Assembly: GCF_003697345.1 (NCBI RefSeq)
Contig: NZ_RFLY01000020.1
Location: 1 to 55,483 of the forward strand
Reading direction: 5' to 3'
DNA: 55,483 nucleotides
Origin: Solilutibacter pythonis
Lineage (GTDB): Bacteria; Pseudomonadota; Gammaproteobacteria; Xanthomonadales; Xanthomonadaceae
This document shows, piece after piece, positions 19,783-34,786 of the stretch; the stretch's first letter is position 1, and each line of letters starts with the position of its first letter. The notes under the pieces are model-generated. The model was given only the letters and a program-made list of their open reading frames with translations, was not told the DNA's origin and ran no database searches. The position numbers and the translations under genes were made by a program.

Positions 19783-20682
19783 CTACGGATCATCCGGCCA
19801 TGCGATGGCCGGCGATGGTTTCTCCACGCGCGGCAGCGGCACCGCGGCAACGGCATCCCACACTTTCAACGCATCGACGGTGGCGGCAACATCGTGGACG
19901 CGCACGATGTTCGCCCCGCGCTGGACGGCGACGAGATGCGCCGCCACCGAACCGTGCAGGCGCTCGGCCGGGACATCGCGGCCGGTCAGCTCGCCAATGG
20001 TCCGCTTGCGCGAAAGACCGGCCAACAACGGCACGCCCAACTCGGCGAAGCGGTCGAGCCGCGCGAGCAACTGCAAGTTGTGCGCCGAGGTCTTGCCGAA
20101 GCCGAAGCCGGGATCGACAACCACCCGCCCCCGATCGATGCCGGCCATCTCGCAGGCGAAAACGCGTTCGGCGAGGAAACGGTGCACCTCGGCCACCACA
20201 TCGTCGTAATGCGGATCGACCTGCATGCCGCGCGGCTCGCCCGACATGTGCATCAACACCACCGGCACGCCGAGTTCGGCCACCGCCGCCAACGCGCCCT
20301 CGCGACGCAGGGCGTACACGTCGTTGATCATGCCCGCGCCCGCCAGCACCGCCGCCCTCATCACTTCCGGCTTGGAAGTATCGATGCTGATTGGCACGTC
20401 CGTCCGCCCCGCCAGCGTCTCGATTACCGGAATCACCCGACGCAACTCCACTTCGACGCCGACCTCTTCCGCACCGGGCCGGGTCGATTCGCCACCGATA
20501 TCGAGAACGTCCGCGCCCGCCTCCACCAGCTCCAGCGCATGGGCGATGGCGGCATCGGTGGAATCGTACGCGCCGCCATCGGAAAACGAATCCGGCGTGA
20601 CGTTGACGATGCCCATGACGCGCGGGCGATCGAACTTGAGGGCGCGGCCGGCGCAATCGAGCTGCGGCGTAATGTCGAACAT
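19783..20682 (-). CDS. folP: Dihydropteroate synthase
   Basis: The 299-residue TIM-barrel enzyme condenses para-aminobenzoate with hydroxymethyl-dihydropterin diphosphate in folate synthesis and is the sulfonamide target. Signature 1 GIVNVTPDSFSDGG lies near residues 24-37, followed by GADVLDIGGESTRPGA and DPGFGFGKTSAHNL. Start ATG 20682 (MFDITPQLDC) is chosen because upstream frame extension lacks homology. It lies downstream of ftsH on the same strand, but a strong terminator separates them. Confidence 0.95.
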   Translation of the reverse strand: MFDITPQLDCAGRALKFDRPRVMGIVNVTPDSFSDGGAYDSTDAAIAHALELVEAGADVLDIGGESTRPGAEEVGVEVELRRVIPVIETLAGRTDVPISIDTSKPEVMRAAVLAGAGMINDVYALRREGALAAVAELGVPVVLMHMSGEPRGMQVDPHYDDVVAEVHRFLAERVFACEMAGIDRGRVVVDPGFGFGKTSAHNLQLLARLDRFAELGVPLLAGLSRKRTIGELTGRDVPAERLHGSVAAHLVAVQRGANIVRVHDVAATVDALKVWDAVAAVPLPRVEKPSPAIAWPDDP

Positions 20683-20801
20683 GGCGATCCAGTGCTTCGG
20701 CGTGAACGCAATGTAACCGATATGACCAATGGCGGAATCAGCGAAATACCCACGCCGAAAGCGGACGCATCGGCAATTCCGTCTCCACCGCACGGAGCCA
20801 C

Positions 20802-20833
20802 ACACAAGAAAAGAGCCGGGCATGCCCGGCTCT
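20802..20833 (-). terminator. Intrinsic terminator after ftsH
   Basis: On the minus strand a perfect 22-base palindrome (AGAGCCGGGC, AT centre extended, GCCCGGCTCT; 20812-20833) is followed by TTTTCTTG. It starts seven bases past the ftsH stop and lies upstream of folP, so folP likely needs its own promoter or read-through. Confidence 0.85.
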
Positions 20834-20839
20834 GTCGTT

Positions 20840-22747
<1,908 letters not shown>

Positions 22748-22762
22748 GGAATCTCCGGGCGT

Positions 22763-23392
22763 CTATTTCATCTCGGCCAGCTTGCCCTGGGCCAGCGCGT
22801 AAACCTCGTTGGAACGGCGGCGCGAAGCCGCGGGCTTGCGGATCGCCACTTTGGCATAACGGCGGCGCAAGTCGCGTACGTAATCGTCGAAACCCACACC
22901 CTGGAACAATTTGATGAGGAAGGTGCCGCCGGTACGCAAATGGCCGTCGGCAAAGGCCATCGCCAATTCCGACAGGTGCATCGCGCGCGCCTGGTCGACC
23001 GCATCCACCCCAGTCATATTGGGGGCCATGTCCGACAACACAAGATCGACTTCATCTCCACCCAGCATGGCCTGCAACCGGGATAAGACCGTATCCTCCC
23101 TGAAATCGCCATGAAGGAACTCGACGCCCGCCAGCGAAGGCATGTCGAGAATGTCCGATGCGATGACCCGTCCACCGCCGCCCAACTGCTGCCGCACCCA
23201 TTGCGACCAGCCGCCCGGCGCGGCGCCGAGATCGACCACCACCATGCCGGGCTTGAGCAGGCGGTCGCGCTCGACCAGTTCCTCCAGCTTGAACGCCGCC
23301 CGCGAACGCAACCCGGCCGCCTGCGCCTTCTTGACGTAGGGGTCGGAGAAATGCTCCTTGAGCCAGCGCTGGCTGGATTTGCTGCGTGCCAT
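22763..23392 (-). CDS. rlmE: 23S rRNA 2'-O-ribose methyltransferase RlmE (FtsJ)
   Basis: The 209-residue enzyme methylates the 2'-hydroxyl of U2552 in the 50S A loop. Visible motifs: SAM site [25 protein letters not shown], and [10 protein letters not shown] carrying catalytic Lys. The N-terminal [11 protein letters not shown] segment is typical. Start ATG 23392 ([15 protein letters not shown]) matches the family. The rlmE-ftsH pair is conserved. It is divergent from the yhbY-like gene at 23463. Confidence 0.96.
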   Translation of the reverse strand: MARSKSSQRWLKEHFSDPYVKKAQAAGLRSRAAFKLEELVERDRLLKPGMVVVDLGAAPGGWSQWVRQQLGGGGRVIASDILDMPSLAGVEFLHGDFREDTVLSRLQAMLGGDEVDLVLSDMAPNMTGVDAVDQARAMHLSELAMAFADGHLRTGGTFLIKLFQGVGFDDYVRDLRRRYAKVAIRKPAASRRRSNEVYALAQGKLAEMK

Positions 23393-23462
23393 GGAACGAG
23401 CCGGTATGAATGGCCCGCATGATACCCTGCCTCTCCGCATCACCCATCCGCCCGCGTATCAC

Positions 23463-23768
23463 ATGAGCATCGAACTCACCCCATCCCAGACCCGTTATCT
23501 GCGCGGCGAAGCGCACGGCCTCAAGCCGCTGTTGCAAGTGGGCGGCAAGGGGCTCGGCGAAGGGCTGGTGGCCGAATTGGCGCAACTGCTGGAAGACCAC
23601 GAGCTGGTCAAGGTGAAGGTCGGCGCGGAAGACCGCGAGGCGCGCGACGGCATGATCGCCAAACTGGCGAGCAAGGTCGGGGCGGCCCTGGTACAGCGGA
23701 TCGGCCATACGGCGGTGCTGTACCGCCCTTCGAAGGACAAACGCCGGATCGTGCTGCCGCGCGCCTGA
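23463..23768 (+). CDS. yhbY: YhbY-family CRM-domain RNA-binding protein
   Basis: The 101-residue single CRM-domain protein has LTPSQTRYLRGEAHGLKPLLQVGGKG and a GxxG-type loop. YhbY associates with pre-50S particles in E. coli. Start ATG 23463 (MSIELTPSQ) gives the family's usual length of about 97. The gene pair yhbY/rlmE in divergent orientation beside ftsH is conserved across gammaproteobacteria. It is followed after 22 bases by the next plus-strand gene. Confidence 0.92.
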   Translation: MSIELTPSQTRYLRGEAHGLKPLLQVGGKGLGEGLVAELAQLLEDHELVKVKVGAEDREARDGMIAKLASKVGAALVQRIGHTAVLYRPSKDKRRIVLPRA

Positions 23769-23790
23769 GCGAACCGAACCGGGTATCGCC

Positions 23791-24165
23791 GTGCATCTGG
23801 TCGAGGAAAAACCGGATTTCGAATATTTCCTGCGCGGCGCCGATGGCCGTTCGGCGCTGGTGAACGAGCGCCGGCTGGAAGCCAGCTTCATCGTTGCGCC
23901 CAACCACTTGGTCGAAAACTGGCCGCCGCGCCGGCTGGCCGATCTCGATGCCGCGGCGATCAACGACCTGCTCGCACTGGCCCCGGAAGTGGTGATCCTC
24001 GGCACCGGCGAGCGTCAGGACTTCCCGCCGGCGGAGGTGATGGCCGCCTGCCTGCAACGGGGCGTCGGCATCGAATCCATGTCGAATGCCGCCGCCGCGC
24101 GCACCTTCAACGTGCTGGCCGGCGAAGGGCGGCGGGTCGTGGCGGGTTTCCTGCTCGCGCCCTGA
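23791..24165 (+). CDS. Mth938/DUF498-domain protein
   Basis: The 124-residue protein begins with GTG and belongs to the Mth938-like (DUF498/DUF598) fold: SFIVAPNHLVENWPP, APEVVILGTGERQDFP, and GIESMSNAAAARTFNVLAGEGRRVVAGFLL. Human NDUFAF3, a complex I assembly factor, shares this fold, but bacterial roles are unclear. It is probably cotranscribed with yhbY and meets the nlpD-like gene tail to tail. Confidence 0.85.
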   Translation: MHLVEEKPDFEYFLRGADGRSALVNERRLEASFIVAPNHLVENWPPRRLADLDAAAINDLLALAPEVVILGTGERQDFPPAEVMAACLQRGVGIESMSNAAAARTFNVLAGEGRRVVAGFLLAP

Positions 24166-24196
24166 AGCACGTCACACCGGACACTCCGCCCAGGCA

Positions 24197-24976
24197 TCAG
24201 CGCTTCGGCAGGTACGCCTGCGGGTCCACCGGCTTGCCGTTCAGGCGGATCTCGAAATGCAGCATGTTGCGCGGCGCGCCGGTACCGCCGAGTTCGCCGA
24301 TCTGCTGGCCGGCCTTGACCACCGCCCCTTCGCTGACCAGACGCTTACGGTTATGGCCGTAGGCCGAAAGCCACTGGTCGTTGTGCTTGACGATGATGAG
24401 TTCGCCATAGCCCACCAGACCAGAGCCGGAATACACCACCACGCCGGCATTGGCCGCGCGCACCGCTTCGCCGCCATTGCCGGCGATGTCGATGCCCTGG
24501 CGAGTCGGATCGTTGGCCAGATAAGTGGAAACGATCTGCCCCCCCGACACCGGCCATTGCCAGCTCAACTGGCTGGCGGGCGGCACTGGCGTCACCGGGC
24601 GCGGCGGCGGCGTGCCCGGCCGGGCCGCCACCGGGGACCGGGAGCCGGCGGCCGGGGCCAGGCCACCGGGATACAGGCGCAGGCGCTGACCGGGATAAAT
24701 GGTGTACGGCGGCGGAATGTTGTTCCACAGCGCCAGATCCAGCGGCGTGATGCCATTGCCGGTGGCGATGCGATAAACGGTATCGCCGCGCTGCACCACG
24801 TAGCTCGCCCCGTATTTCGGCTGCGATATCCGTGGTTGCGGCTTGACGGCCGGGCGCGACGCGGCCCCCTCGGTGCGCACCACGGAACTGCTGCAAGCCG
24901 ACAGGCCCAGCAAGACCACCGACAACCCGAACACCTCCAGACGAGGAGCGGAAACAAGGGACGGGAAAAGCTTCAT
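24197..24976 (-). CDS. nlpD: NlpD-like LysM/M23 lipoprotein, catalytically degenerate
   Basis: The 259-residue lipoprotein has a lipobox LSAC with Cys28, a LysM domain (YVVQRGDTVYRIATGNGITPLDLALWN) and a C-terminal M23/LytM domain. In that domain the usual metal-binding HxGxD is QGIDI and the HxH element is MLHFE, so key zinc ligands are missing. E. coli NlpD is likewise degenerate and activates amidase AmiC at the septum, which suggests the same role. ATG 24976 is used. A TTG six bases upstream is better spaced from AAGGAG and could be the true start. It follows the ExoD-like gene in the surE-pcm run. rpoS, often next, is absent from the window. Confidence 0.88.
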   Translation of the reverse strand: MKLFPSLVSAPRLEVFGLSVVLLGLSACSSSVVRTEGAASRPAVKPQPRISQPKYGASYVVQRGDTVYRIATGNGITPLDLALWNNIPPPYTIYPGQRLRLYPGGLAPAAGSRSPVAARPGTPPPRPVTPVPPASQLSWQWPVSGGQIVSTYLANDPTRQGIDIAGNGGEAVRAANAGVVVYSGSGLVGYGELIIVKHNDQWLSAYGHNRKRLVSEGAVVKAGQQIGELGGTGAPRNMLHFEIRLNGKPVDPQAYLPKR

Positions 24977-25019
24977 GGGCAATTCGTGCTCCTTTTCATA
25001 TTGCTCGAACGGTAGTGCC

Positions 25020-25685
25020 TCATCCGGCAAGGTGCTGCCAGAGTTGGTGGAGCGCGGCGGTGCCGCCGCCGATCAGGATAGCGAAGTAGATCACCGTGCC
25101 AAGGTTGGCCAGGTGCCCAAGCAGTACGGAACCGCCATCGCGCTGGATGAAGCCCACCGCGAGCAGCAGCAACGCCACGGCCGGCAGCGTGTTGCTGAAA
25201 GGAACGAACCCGAATGGCGCCATCAACAGCAAGGCGCCCAGGATAAAAGCGAGATTGTTGATGAACGCCATGCCGCGGCCATTGACCAAGCGGGGGAGAC
25301 GATGCGGCTTGCTGATGCGCTCCATGCGCTGCACCCAGCGCAAGCCGGCGCGCAACCCGGGGCGGAGTTTCTCCGCGGGCAGCGCCCGCGTCTTGAGCGA
25401 AGCGGGCAACCAGAGCGGCCTGCCAATCAACCGGCTCACGCCGATCATCAGTATCCCCGCGCCGAATACCGTGCTCACGCCGGGAATCGATACCGGAATC
25501 AGGAATACCAACGTCAGCAGGATCGTCAGGATCAGCAGACCTTCGTCCCCGAATATCTCAAGCAGCTTGCCCAGGCTGAGATGGTCTTCGGGCAACTGCT
25601 CGATCACCCGCTCGATCTGTTCGCCGAGCGAGGCCGATTGGCAATCGGTCGCGGACAGGGAAATATCGTCTTCGTTCATGTTCAT
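25020..25685 (-). CDS. ExoD-family inner-membrane protein
   Basis: The 221-residue protein shows the ExoD pattern: [34 protein letters not shown] near residues 35-70, a central GRPLWLP loop, then hydrophobic helices to the C terminus. ExoD was named from an exopolysaccharide mutant of Rhizobium, with no established biochemistry. Its ATG at 25685 overlaps the pcm stop in an ATGA motif, so it is translationally coupled to pcm. A second ATG at 25679 is possible. Confidence 0.85.
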   Translation of the reverse strand: MNMNEDDISLSATDCQSASLGEQIERVIEQLPEDHLSLGKLLEIFGDEGLLILTILLTLVFLIPVSIPGVSTVFGAGILMIGVSRLIGRPLWLPASLKTRALPAEKLRPGLRAGLRWVQRMERISKPHRLPRLVNGRGMAFINNLAFILGALLLMAPFGFVPFSNTLPAVALLLLAVGFIQRDGGSVLLGHLANLGTVIYFAILIGGGTAALHQLWQHLAG

Positions 25686-26347
25686 TCGATGATGCCCGCG
25701 AGCAACGGCACGAAACTCACCGGCGCCAGGTTCAGTTGCTCGATTTCGCCCGCCGCCGACTTGCGCAGGCGCAGCAGTTGACCGTTGACCGGCGCCACCA
25801 GAGTGCCGCCCGGCGCGAGTTGTTCGAGCAGCGCGGGTTCCAGCGCCGCCGCGCCGGCGGTGACTACGATGGCGTCGAAGGGCGCATGCTCGGCCCAGCC
25901 GATGCGGCCATCGTCGTGACGGCTGCGCACCTCGATGCCTAGCTTGCGAAACCGCTTGCGCGCGGTGCGCAGCAGGTCGCCGATACGCTCCACGGTGAAT
26001 ACCTGGAGCCCGAGCACGGCCAGCATCGCCGCTTGATAACCGGAGCCGGTGCCGATTTCCAGCACGGTCTTCGGTTGCGTTTCCAGCACCGCCTCGGTCA
26101 TCTTCGCCACCACCCACGGCTGCGAGATGGTCTGGCCGTGGCCGATCGGCAAGGCCGTATCCTCGTAGGCGCGGGCGGCCAAGGCTTCATCGACGAACAG
26201 ATGGCGCGGCAGTGTGCGCACCGCCGCCAGCACCCGCTCGTTGGCCACGCCCTGCTCGCGCAGGCGCTCGATCAGCCGGTCGCGCACGCGCTGGCCGGTC
26301 ATGCCGACGCCCAGCGCATCCCCATGCAGGCGCATCCGCGAAATCAT
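25682..26347 (-). CDS. pcm: Protein-L-isoaspartate O-methyltransferase
   Basis: The 221-residue enzyme methylates isoaspartyl residues in aged proteins to start their repair. Motifs: [27 protein letters not shown], the SAM loop [13 protein letters not shown], and the [19 protein letters not shown] segment. The start ATG 26347 overlaps the surE stop (ATGA), and its own stop overlaps the ExoD-like start. surE-pcm is a conserved stationary-phase pair. Confidence 0.96.
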   Translation of the reverse strand: MISRMRLHGDALGVGMTGQRVRDRLIERLREQGVANERVLAAVRTLPRHLFVDEALAARAYEDTALPIGHGQTISQPWVVAKMTEAVLETQPKTVLEIGTGSGYQAAMLAVLGLQVFTVERIGDLLRTARKRFRKLGIEVRSRHDDGRIGWAEHAPFDAIVVTAGAAALEPALLEQLAPGGTLVAPVNGQLLRLRKSAAGEIEQLNLAPVSFVPLLAGIIE

Positions 26348-27114
26348 GTCAGGCCGAAACCCTGCACCCAGCTGGCCACTTGCTCCAGCGCCTGGTAACG
26401 GGTGAGATCGACCTTGATCGGCGTGACCGAGATCGCGCCACGACGGATGGCGTCGAAATCGGTGCCGGGGCCGGCGTCCTGCTCGGGACCGGCCGGGCCG
26501 ATCCAGTAGAACGAGCGCCCACGCGGGTCCGGCGCGACGATGCAGCTTTCGGCACGGTGGCGGTTTCCCAACCGCGTCGCCTCGAAGCCGCTGACCGCTT
26601 CCCATGCGATATCCGGCACATTGACGTTGAGAATGGTGTCCGCCGGCAGCGGATCGCTGGCAAGACGGCCGACGATCCGCACCGCCGCGCAGGCGGCGGT
26701 CTCGAAATGCTTCGGGTCGTGATCGCGGCTGACCAGGGAGACCGCCACCGCCGGCAGGCCGAGGAAGCGCCCTTCCATCGCCGCCGAAACGGTACCGGAA
26801 TAGATCACGTCATCACCCAGATTGGCCGCATTGTTGATGCCGGAAACCACCATGTCCGGCTCGGCGCGGCCACTGAAGATGCCGGTCAAGGCCAAATGCA
26901 CGCAATCGGTGGGCGTGCCGTGCACGCGCCAGGTGTCTTCGTCCAGCCGCACGACGCGGATCGGTAGGTCGAGCGTGAGCGAATTGCTGGCGCCGCTGCG
27001 GTCGCGGTCGGGGGCGACCACCGTGACCTCGTGCCCGGCCGCGCGCAGTTCTGCGGCCAGAATGCGGATGCCCGGCGCATCCACGCCGTCGTCGTTGCTC
27101 ACCAGAATGCGCAT
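26344..27114 (-). CDS. surE: 5'/3'-nucleotidase SurE
   Basis: The 256-residue phosphatase hydrolyses nucleoside monophosphates. Metal ligands Asp8 and Asp9 lie in [10 protein letters not shown], with the conserved [10 protein letters not shown] serine loop and [27 protein letters not shown]. Start ATG 27114 begins the family-typical [10 protein letters not shown], although the frame extends further upstream. It is divergent from the Smr-domain gene and heads the surE-pcm-ExoD-nlpD operon. Confidence 0.96.
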   Translation of the reverse strand: MRILVSNDDGVDAPGIRILAAELRAAGHEVTVVAPDRDRSGASNSLTLDLPIRVVRLDEDTWRVHGTPTDCVHLALTGIFSGRAEPDMVVSGINNAANLGDDVIYSGTVSAAMEGRFLGLPAVAVSLVSRDHDPKHFETAACAAVRIVGRLASDPLPADTILNVNVPDIAWEAVSGFEATRLGNRHRAESCIVAPDPRGRSFYWIGPAGPEQDAGPGTDFDAIRRGAISVTPIKVDLTRYQALEQVASWVQGFGLT

Positions 27115-27174
27115 GCGGTTCCTCGTTGCGGAGCGGTCATGATACCGGAGCCATCCTGCGGCTAAAGTGTCACG

Positions 27175-27729
27175 ATGCGCCGCATGCCGGAAAATCCCCC
27201 GCCCGAAGACGAAGACGACGCCGCGCTGTTCCGCGCCGCCATCGGCCCGGTGCGCGAATTGGGAGGCCATCACGCCCCGCCACCGAGACCGCGCCCGACG
27301 CCGCGCGCGGCGATGGCCGAGCGTGACGAGCGCGAAGCCCGCAGCGAATTCCGCCTCGCACTCGACGAGCAATTGCTGGGCGCCGGCGACAGCCTGTCCT
27401 ATCGCCGCGACGAAGTGCCGTCACGTACGTTGAAGCGGCTGGCGCGCGGCGAATTCTCGGCCGGCGACGAACTCGACCTGCACGGCCTCGACGCCAGGAC
27501 CGCGGAAAACTGGCTGCGCGAATTCCTGCGCCACGCCCGGGTGGAACGTATCGGCTGCGTGCGGATCATCCACGGCAAGGGCCGCTACTCCGCCGAAGGC
27601 ATACCTGTGCTGAAGAATCTGGTCGACCGCCTGTTGCGCCAACGCGCCGACGTGCTCGCCTTTCATTCCGCCCCACTCGCGCAGGGCGGTACGGGGGCGG
27701 TGGTGGTATTGCTGAAACACAAGCCTTGA
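27175..27729 (+). CDS. Smr-domain endonuclease-like protein
   Basis: The 184-residue protein has a variable charged N terminus and a C-terminal Smr domain (about residues 95-180) with [20 protein letters not shown] and IIHGKGRYS. The DLHGL and HGKG motifs are diagnostic. E. coli SmrB with this domain cleaves mRNA at collided ribosomes, a plausible role here. ATG 27175 and ATG 27184 (MPENPP) are both possible. It is isolated between divergent surE and convergent truD. Confidence 0.88.
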   Translation: MRRMPENPPPEDEDDAALFRAAIGPVRELGGHHAPPPRPRPTPRAAMAERDEREARSEFRLALDEQLLGAGDSLSYRRDEVPSRTLKRLARGEFSAGDELDLHGLDARTAENWLREFLRHARVERIGCVRIIHGKGRYSAEGIPVLKNLVDRLLRQRADVLAFHSAPLAQGGTGAVVVLLKHKP

Positions 27730-27760
27730 GCCAGGGGACAGCCGGCAACGGCCACGCCGA

Positions 27761-28789
27761 TCATCCGCCGCCGATTTCGCCCAGCTCGCGCAGCACCACC
27801 GTGGCATACGCGCCCGGCGGCAAGGTGAAGGAAAGCTCCAGCGTATCCCCCGCCCGCCAGCGCCAACTCAACCCTCGCACCGGCAGGCGCAGGCTGCGGC
27901 GTTCCTGTTTCAACCCAGCGGCCTCCAACCCTTCGCAGAGCTCGCGCAGGGACTCGGCGATGTTCGATTCGAGCGCCGCCGCCGCGCCTGTCACGCGCGT
28001 CGCGCCACGGCCCCACATCGCACCGGTGGGATGGATGTCGAAACGGGCCAGCCGCGATTCGATCTCTTCATCGAGCGGCAATGGGCCAAACACGCTATGG
28101 CTGCCATCGAGCATGAACACGTCACCGTCGATGCCACGATCCCAATCGCCGCGCCCGACCCGCTCGGCCAGCACGGCATTGAAGATTTCCGAACGCGCCG
28201 CCGAAAGCAGGATCGAACGCTGCTCACGCTTCATCCGGCGTCCGGCGAACATCGCCCGCGCCTGGGCGATGTTGCCGCCATCGCGGCCAAAACGCTGTTC
28301 GCCGAAATAGTTGGGCACGCCGCGTTGGCCGATGACGCCGAGCCGCGCCTCGATCGCCGCGTGCTCGCCCCGGACATCGCGCAGCGTCAGCACGAACCGG
28401 TTGCCGGCCAACGCACCGCGCGGCAGTTTGCGGGCATGCCAATGGGCGGACAACATCTTGAAGTCGTCGCCATCGAGCGCGGCGGTGTCGGGCGCGACCT
28501 TCTTCGGCAGCCAGACCGAGAAGCGCTGCCGCGTCACGGCATGGCGGTCCTTCAAGCCGGCATATCCGATGGCGGAATCGGCCACGCCGGCCCAGCGCGC
28601 GATGCGCTGCGCGGCGAACGCGGTGTTCATCCCGCGCTTCTCGACCGTCAGCAGCAAGTGCTCGCCGCTACCGCTGGGCTCGAAGGCATCGAGTTCCTCG
28701 ACGAAGAAATCCTCCGGCGCGGCGCGCATCCGTGCCCGTAACGATGGCTCGCCATGGGCGCGCGCGAGGCCGGACGCCGCGTCGCTCAT
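27761..28789 (-). CDS. truD: tRNA pseudouridine(13) synthase TruD
   Basis: The 342-residue enzyme makes pseudouridine 13 in tRNA-Glu. Catalytic Asp81 is in the TruD signature [37 protein letters not shown] follows, then the insertion domain with [14 protein letters not shown]. The start ATG 28789 overlaps the ispF stop (ATGA). It ends the run pyrG-kdsA-eno-ftsB-ispD-ispF-truD. Confidence 0.96.
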   Translation of the reverse strand: MSDAASGLARAHGEPSLRARMRAAPEDFFVEELDAFEPSGSGEHLLLTVEKRGMNTAFAAQRIARWAGVADSAIGYAGLKDRHAVTRQRFSVWLPKKVAPDTAALDGDDFKMLSAHWHARKLPRGALAGNRFVLTLRDVRGEHAAIEARLGVIGQRGVPNYFGEQRFGRDGGNIAQARAMFAGRRMKREQRSILLSAARSEIFNAVLAERVGRGDWDRGIDGDVFMLDGSHSVFGPLPLDEEIESRLARFDIHPTGAMWGRGATRVTGAAAALESNIAESLRELCEGLEAAGLKQERRSLRLPVRGLSWRWRAGDTLELSFTLPPGAYATVVLRELGEIGGG

Positions 28790-29286
28790 GCCCTCACCAG
28801 CAGGCAGACCGCCTGCGCGGCGATACCCTCGCCACGGCCGGTGAAGCCGAGCTTTTCGCTGGTGGTGGCCTTGACGCTGACCGCCTCCACGCCGATGCCG
28901 AGTCCGGCGGCCAGGCATTCGCGCATCGCCCCGGCATGCGGGCCGACCTTGGGCCGCTCGCAGATCACGGTGAGATCGCAGTTGCCGACGCGCCAGCCGC
29001 GCTCGCGCAGCAGCGTAGCGCAATGACGCAGAAAATCGAGGCTGGCCGCCCCCTTCCAGCGCATGTCGGTGGGCGGGAAGTGCTGCCCGATGTCGCCCAG
29101 CGCCAATGCGCCGAGCATGGCGTCGCAGAGGGCGTGGATGACCACATCGCCATCGCTGTGGGCCTCGACCCCCTGGCTGTGCGGTACACGGACGCCCCCC
29201 AGCATGACGTGGTCGCCGGGGCCGAAGGCATGGACATCGAAGCCCTGGCCGATGCGGAAGGGCACGGGTGCGGCGGAATCTGTCAT
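28786..29286 (-). CDS. ispF: 2-C-methyl-D-erythritol 2,4-cyclodiphosphate synthase
   Basis: The 166-residue enzyme forms the cyclic diphosphate of the MEP isoprenoid pathway. Zinc ligands Asp17 and His19 lie in [11 protein letters not shown], followed by [21 protein letters not shown] and the [17 protein letters not shown] loop. The ATG overlaps the ispD stop by four bases and its stop overlaps truD likewise, so the three are coupled. Confidence 0.97.
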   Translation of the reverse strand: MTDSAAPVPFRIGQGFDVHAFGPGDHVMLGGVRVPHSQGVEAHSDGDVVIHALCDAMLGALALGDIGQHFPPTDMRWKGAASLDFLRHCATLLRERGWRVGNCDLTVICERPKVGPHAGAMRECLAAGLGIGVEAVSVKATTSEKLGFTGRGEGIAAQAVCLLVRA

Positions 29287-29975
29287 CGCTGCGATACCAG
29301 GTAGGCGAAGTGCGCCAGATCGGCGGGGGTGGTGATCTTGAAGTTGTCCTCGCGGCCTTCCACCAAGCGCACGCGGACGCCGGCCCGGGTCATCGCCATC
29401 GACTCGTCGGTGGCCTCGATGCCCGCGGCGGCGGCGGCGGCCAACGCTCGCGAAAGTTCCGCACGCGGGAACGCCTGGGGCGTGAAGGCGCGCCACAGCG
29501 ATTCGCGCGGCTCGGTCGAGAGGATGTCGCCAGCGGCATCGGCACGCTTCAGGGTATCGCGCACCGGCGCGGCGAGGATGGCGCCGGCCGGGTGCGCATC
29601 GAGCGCGGCGAACAGCGCATCGAGATCGCTGAAGGCCAGATTCGGCCGGGCGGCGTCGTGCACCAGCACGGGGGCGTCGGCTACCACCTCGGCGGGCAGC
29701 GCCGCCAACGCATTGGCCACCGAAGCCGCGCGACTGACGCCTCCGGCGCAGACCCGCACCGGCTTACCGTGCATGGAATCGAAACCGGGCGGCCAACGGG
29801 TATCGCCCGGCGCCAGCGCGATCATCGCGCCGGTGATGCGCGGGTGCGAAAGCAGCGCATCCAGCGTGTGCGCCAGCACCGATTTGCCGGCCACTTCCAG
29901 ATGCTGCTTCGGCAGTTCGCCGCCAAAGCGCAGGCCACGCCCGGCGGCGGGAATCACGCACCAGGCGGCACTCAT
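29283..29975 (-). CDS. ispD: 2-C-methyl-D-erythritol 4-phosphate cytidylyltransferase
   Basis: The 230-residue nucleotidyltransferase couples CTP to MEP in isoprenoid synthesis. The N-terminal [19 protein letters not shown] is the CTP-binding signature. [10 protein letters not shown] and the [12 protein letters not shown]-terminal motif are intact. Its start overlaps the ftsB stop (ATGA) and its stop overlaps ispF. Confidence 0.96.
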   Translation of the reverse strand: MSAAWCVIPAAGRGLRFGGELPKQHLEVAGKSVLAHTLDALLSHPRITGAMIALAPGDTRWPPGFDSMHGKPVRVCAGGVSRAASVANALAALPAEVVADAPVLVHDAARPNLAFSDLDALFAALDAHPAGAILAAPVRDTLKRADAAGDILSTEPRESLWRAFTPQAFPRAELSRALAAAAAAGIEATDESMAMTRAGVRVRLVEGREDNFKITTPADLAHFAYLVSQR

Positions 29976-30313
29976 TCTCCCTCTGGCTCCGGCAGCGGCC
30001 GTGGGACCGGGAGCGGCGCGTCATCGACCACCCGGTAGAAGGTCTCGCCGGGCTTGATCAGGCCGAATTCGTCGCGCGCGCGCTCCTCGGTGGCGGCGCC
30101 GCCCGAAGATGGATCCTTGAGATCCCGCACCTCGGCGGCCAGGGCGTCGTTGCGCTGTTTCAGCTCGATGTTTCTGGCTTTCTGCGCCGCCACCTGGGCA
30201 GCCAAGGCATCGACCTGGCCCTCGCCACCGGCGCCGAACCACAGGCGGTACTGCAACCAGGCCAGCAGGCCCAGCAGCAGCACGACCGCCAATGCGTACC
30301 AACGCCGTGACAT
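29972..30313 (-). CDS. ftsB: Cell division protein FtsB
   Basis: The 113-residue bitopic protein has one membrane helix at about 5-23 followed by a coiled coil (QVAAQKARNIELKQRNDALAAEVRDLKD) in the periplasm and the ERARDEFGLIKPGETFYRVV motif. FtsB forms FtsQLB, which licenses septal peptidoglycan synthesis. The C-terminal tail is proline-rich. It lies nine bases after eno and is coupled to ispD, the classic gammaproteobacterial arrangement. Confidence 0.94.
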   Translation of the reverse strand: MSRRWYALAVVLLLGLLAWLQYRLWFGAGGEGQVDALAAQVAAQKARNIELKQRNDALAAEVRDLKDPSSGGAATEERARDEFGLIKPGETFYRVVDDAPLPVPRPLPEPEGE

Positions 30314-30322
30314 GGGCGCGGC

Positions 30323-34179
<3,857 letters not shown>

Positions 34180-34401
34180 CTACCGGATACGGAACCGCCG
34201 ACGGAACGCCGCGCGAGAGCGGACAGCCGCTCCGGGCAGCTCAAAGCCGTGCGAATCGCCCTGGGAAACCAGGCGGCGTTCGAGGCAACCCGCCCCGCCA
34301 GGGCCAGCTCCGGCATCGCGCCGGACGCGGCCTTTTCAACTCGAGCACGATGCGTTCGTGGCCGTAACTCAGCGAGTGTAGTGAGTGCGGCGGCGAGGCG
34401 C

Positions 34402-34650
34402 TCAGTTGAGCGGCTCGTCCTCTTCCTTCTCGCGTTCGTCACCGGTGCGGGCGGCACGCCGCTCGGCGCGGCGCTGCTTGGCCGCCTCGGCCTCGGCGCG
34501 TTTCTTTTCCTCCGCCTTCTGGTCAGCCGGGGGCTGCTCGCTGCCCTGCTTCGGCTCGTCGCCCTGCTTCTGCTGCGCCAAGGCATTGCCCGCGAACAGG
34601 GCGAATGCGCCAGCGGCGGCCAGCCACAACACGGTATTGCGAATCCTCAT
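34402..34650 (-). CDS. Small secreted, highly charged protein of unknown function
   Basis: The 82-residue protein has a clear signal peptide (MRIRNTVLWLAAAGAFALFA with cleavage likely after NALA). The mature part is about 57 residues of Gln, Glu, Lys, Arg and Ala (EEKKRAEAEAAKQRRAERRA), predicted helical or coiled coil, ending EDEPLN. ATG 34650 has GAGGAG about 10 bases upstream. An upstream GTG at 34653 is also in frame. I do not recognise a family. It lies 252 bases upstream of pyrG on the same strand and divergent from parE. Confidence 0.65.
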   Translation of the reverse strand: MRIRNTVLWLAAAGAFALFAGNALAQQKQGDEPKQGSEQPPADQKAEEKKRAEAEAAKQRRAERRAARTGDEREKEEDEPLN

Positions 34651-34786
34651 CACACAATCTCCTCGCGGATCAACGCGCGGAGCCTAACGCGCGCCGGCTG
34701 AATCCGCCACGAAGCGCGCAACCGGACTGTCCGCCCGCCCCTCGCATCGCCTATCCTTGCCGCCTTCACGCGCCGCCCGGTCACGA

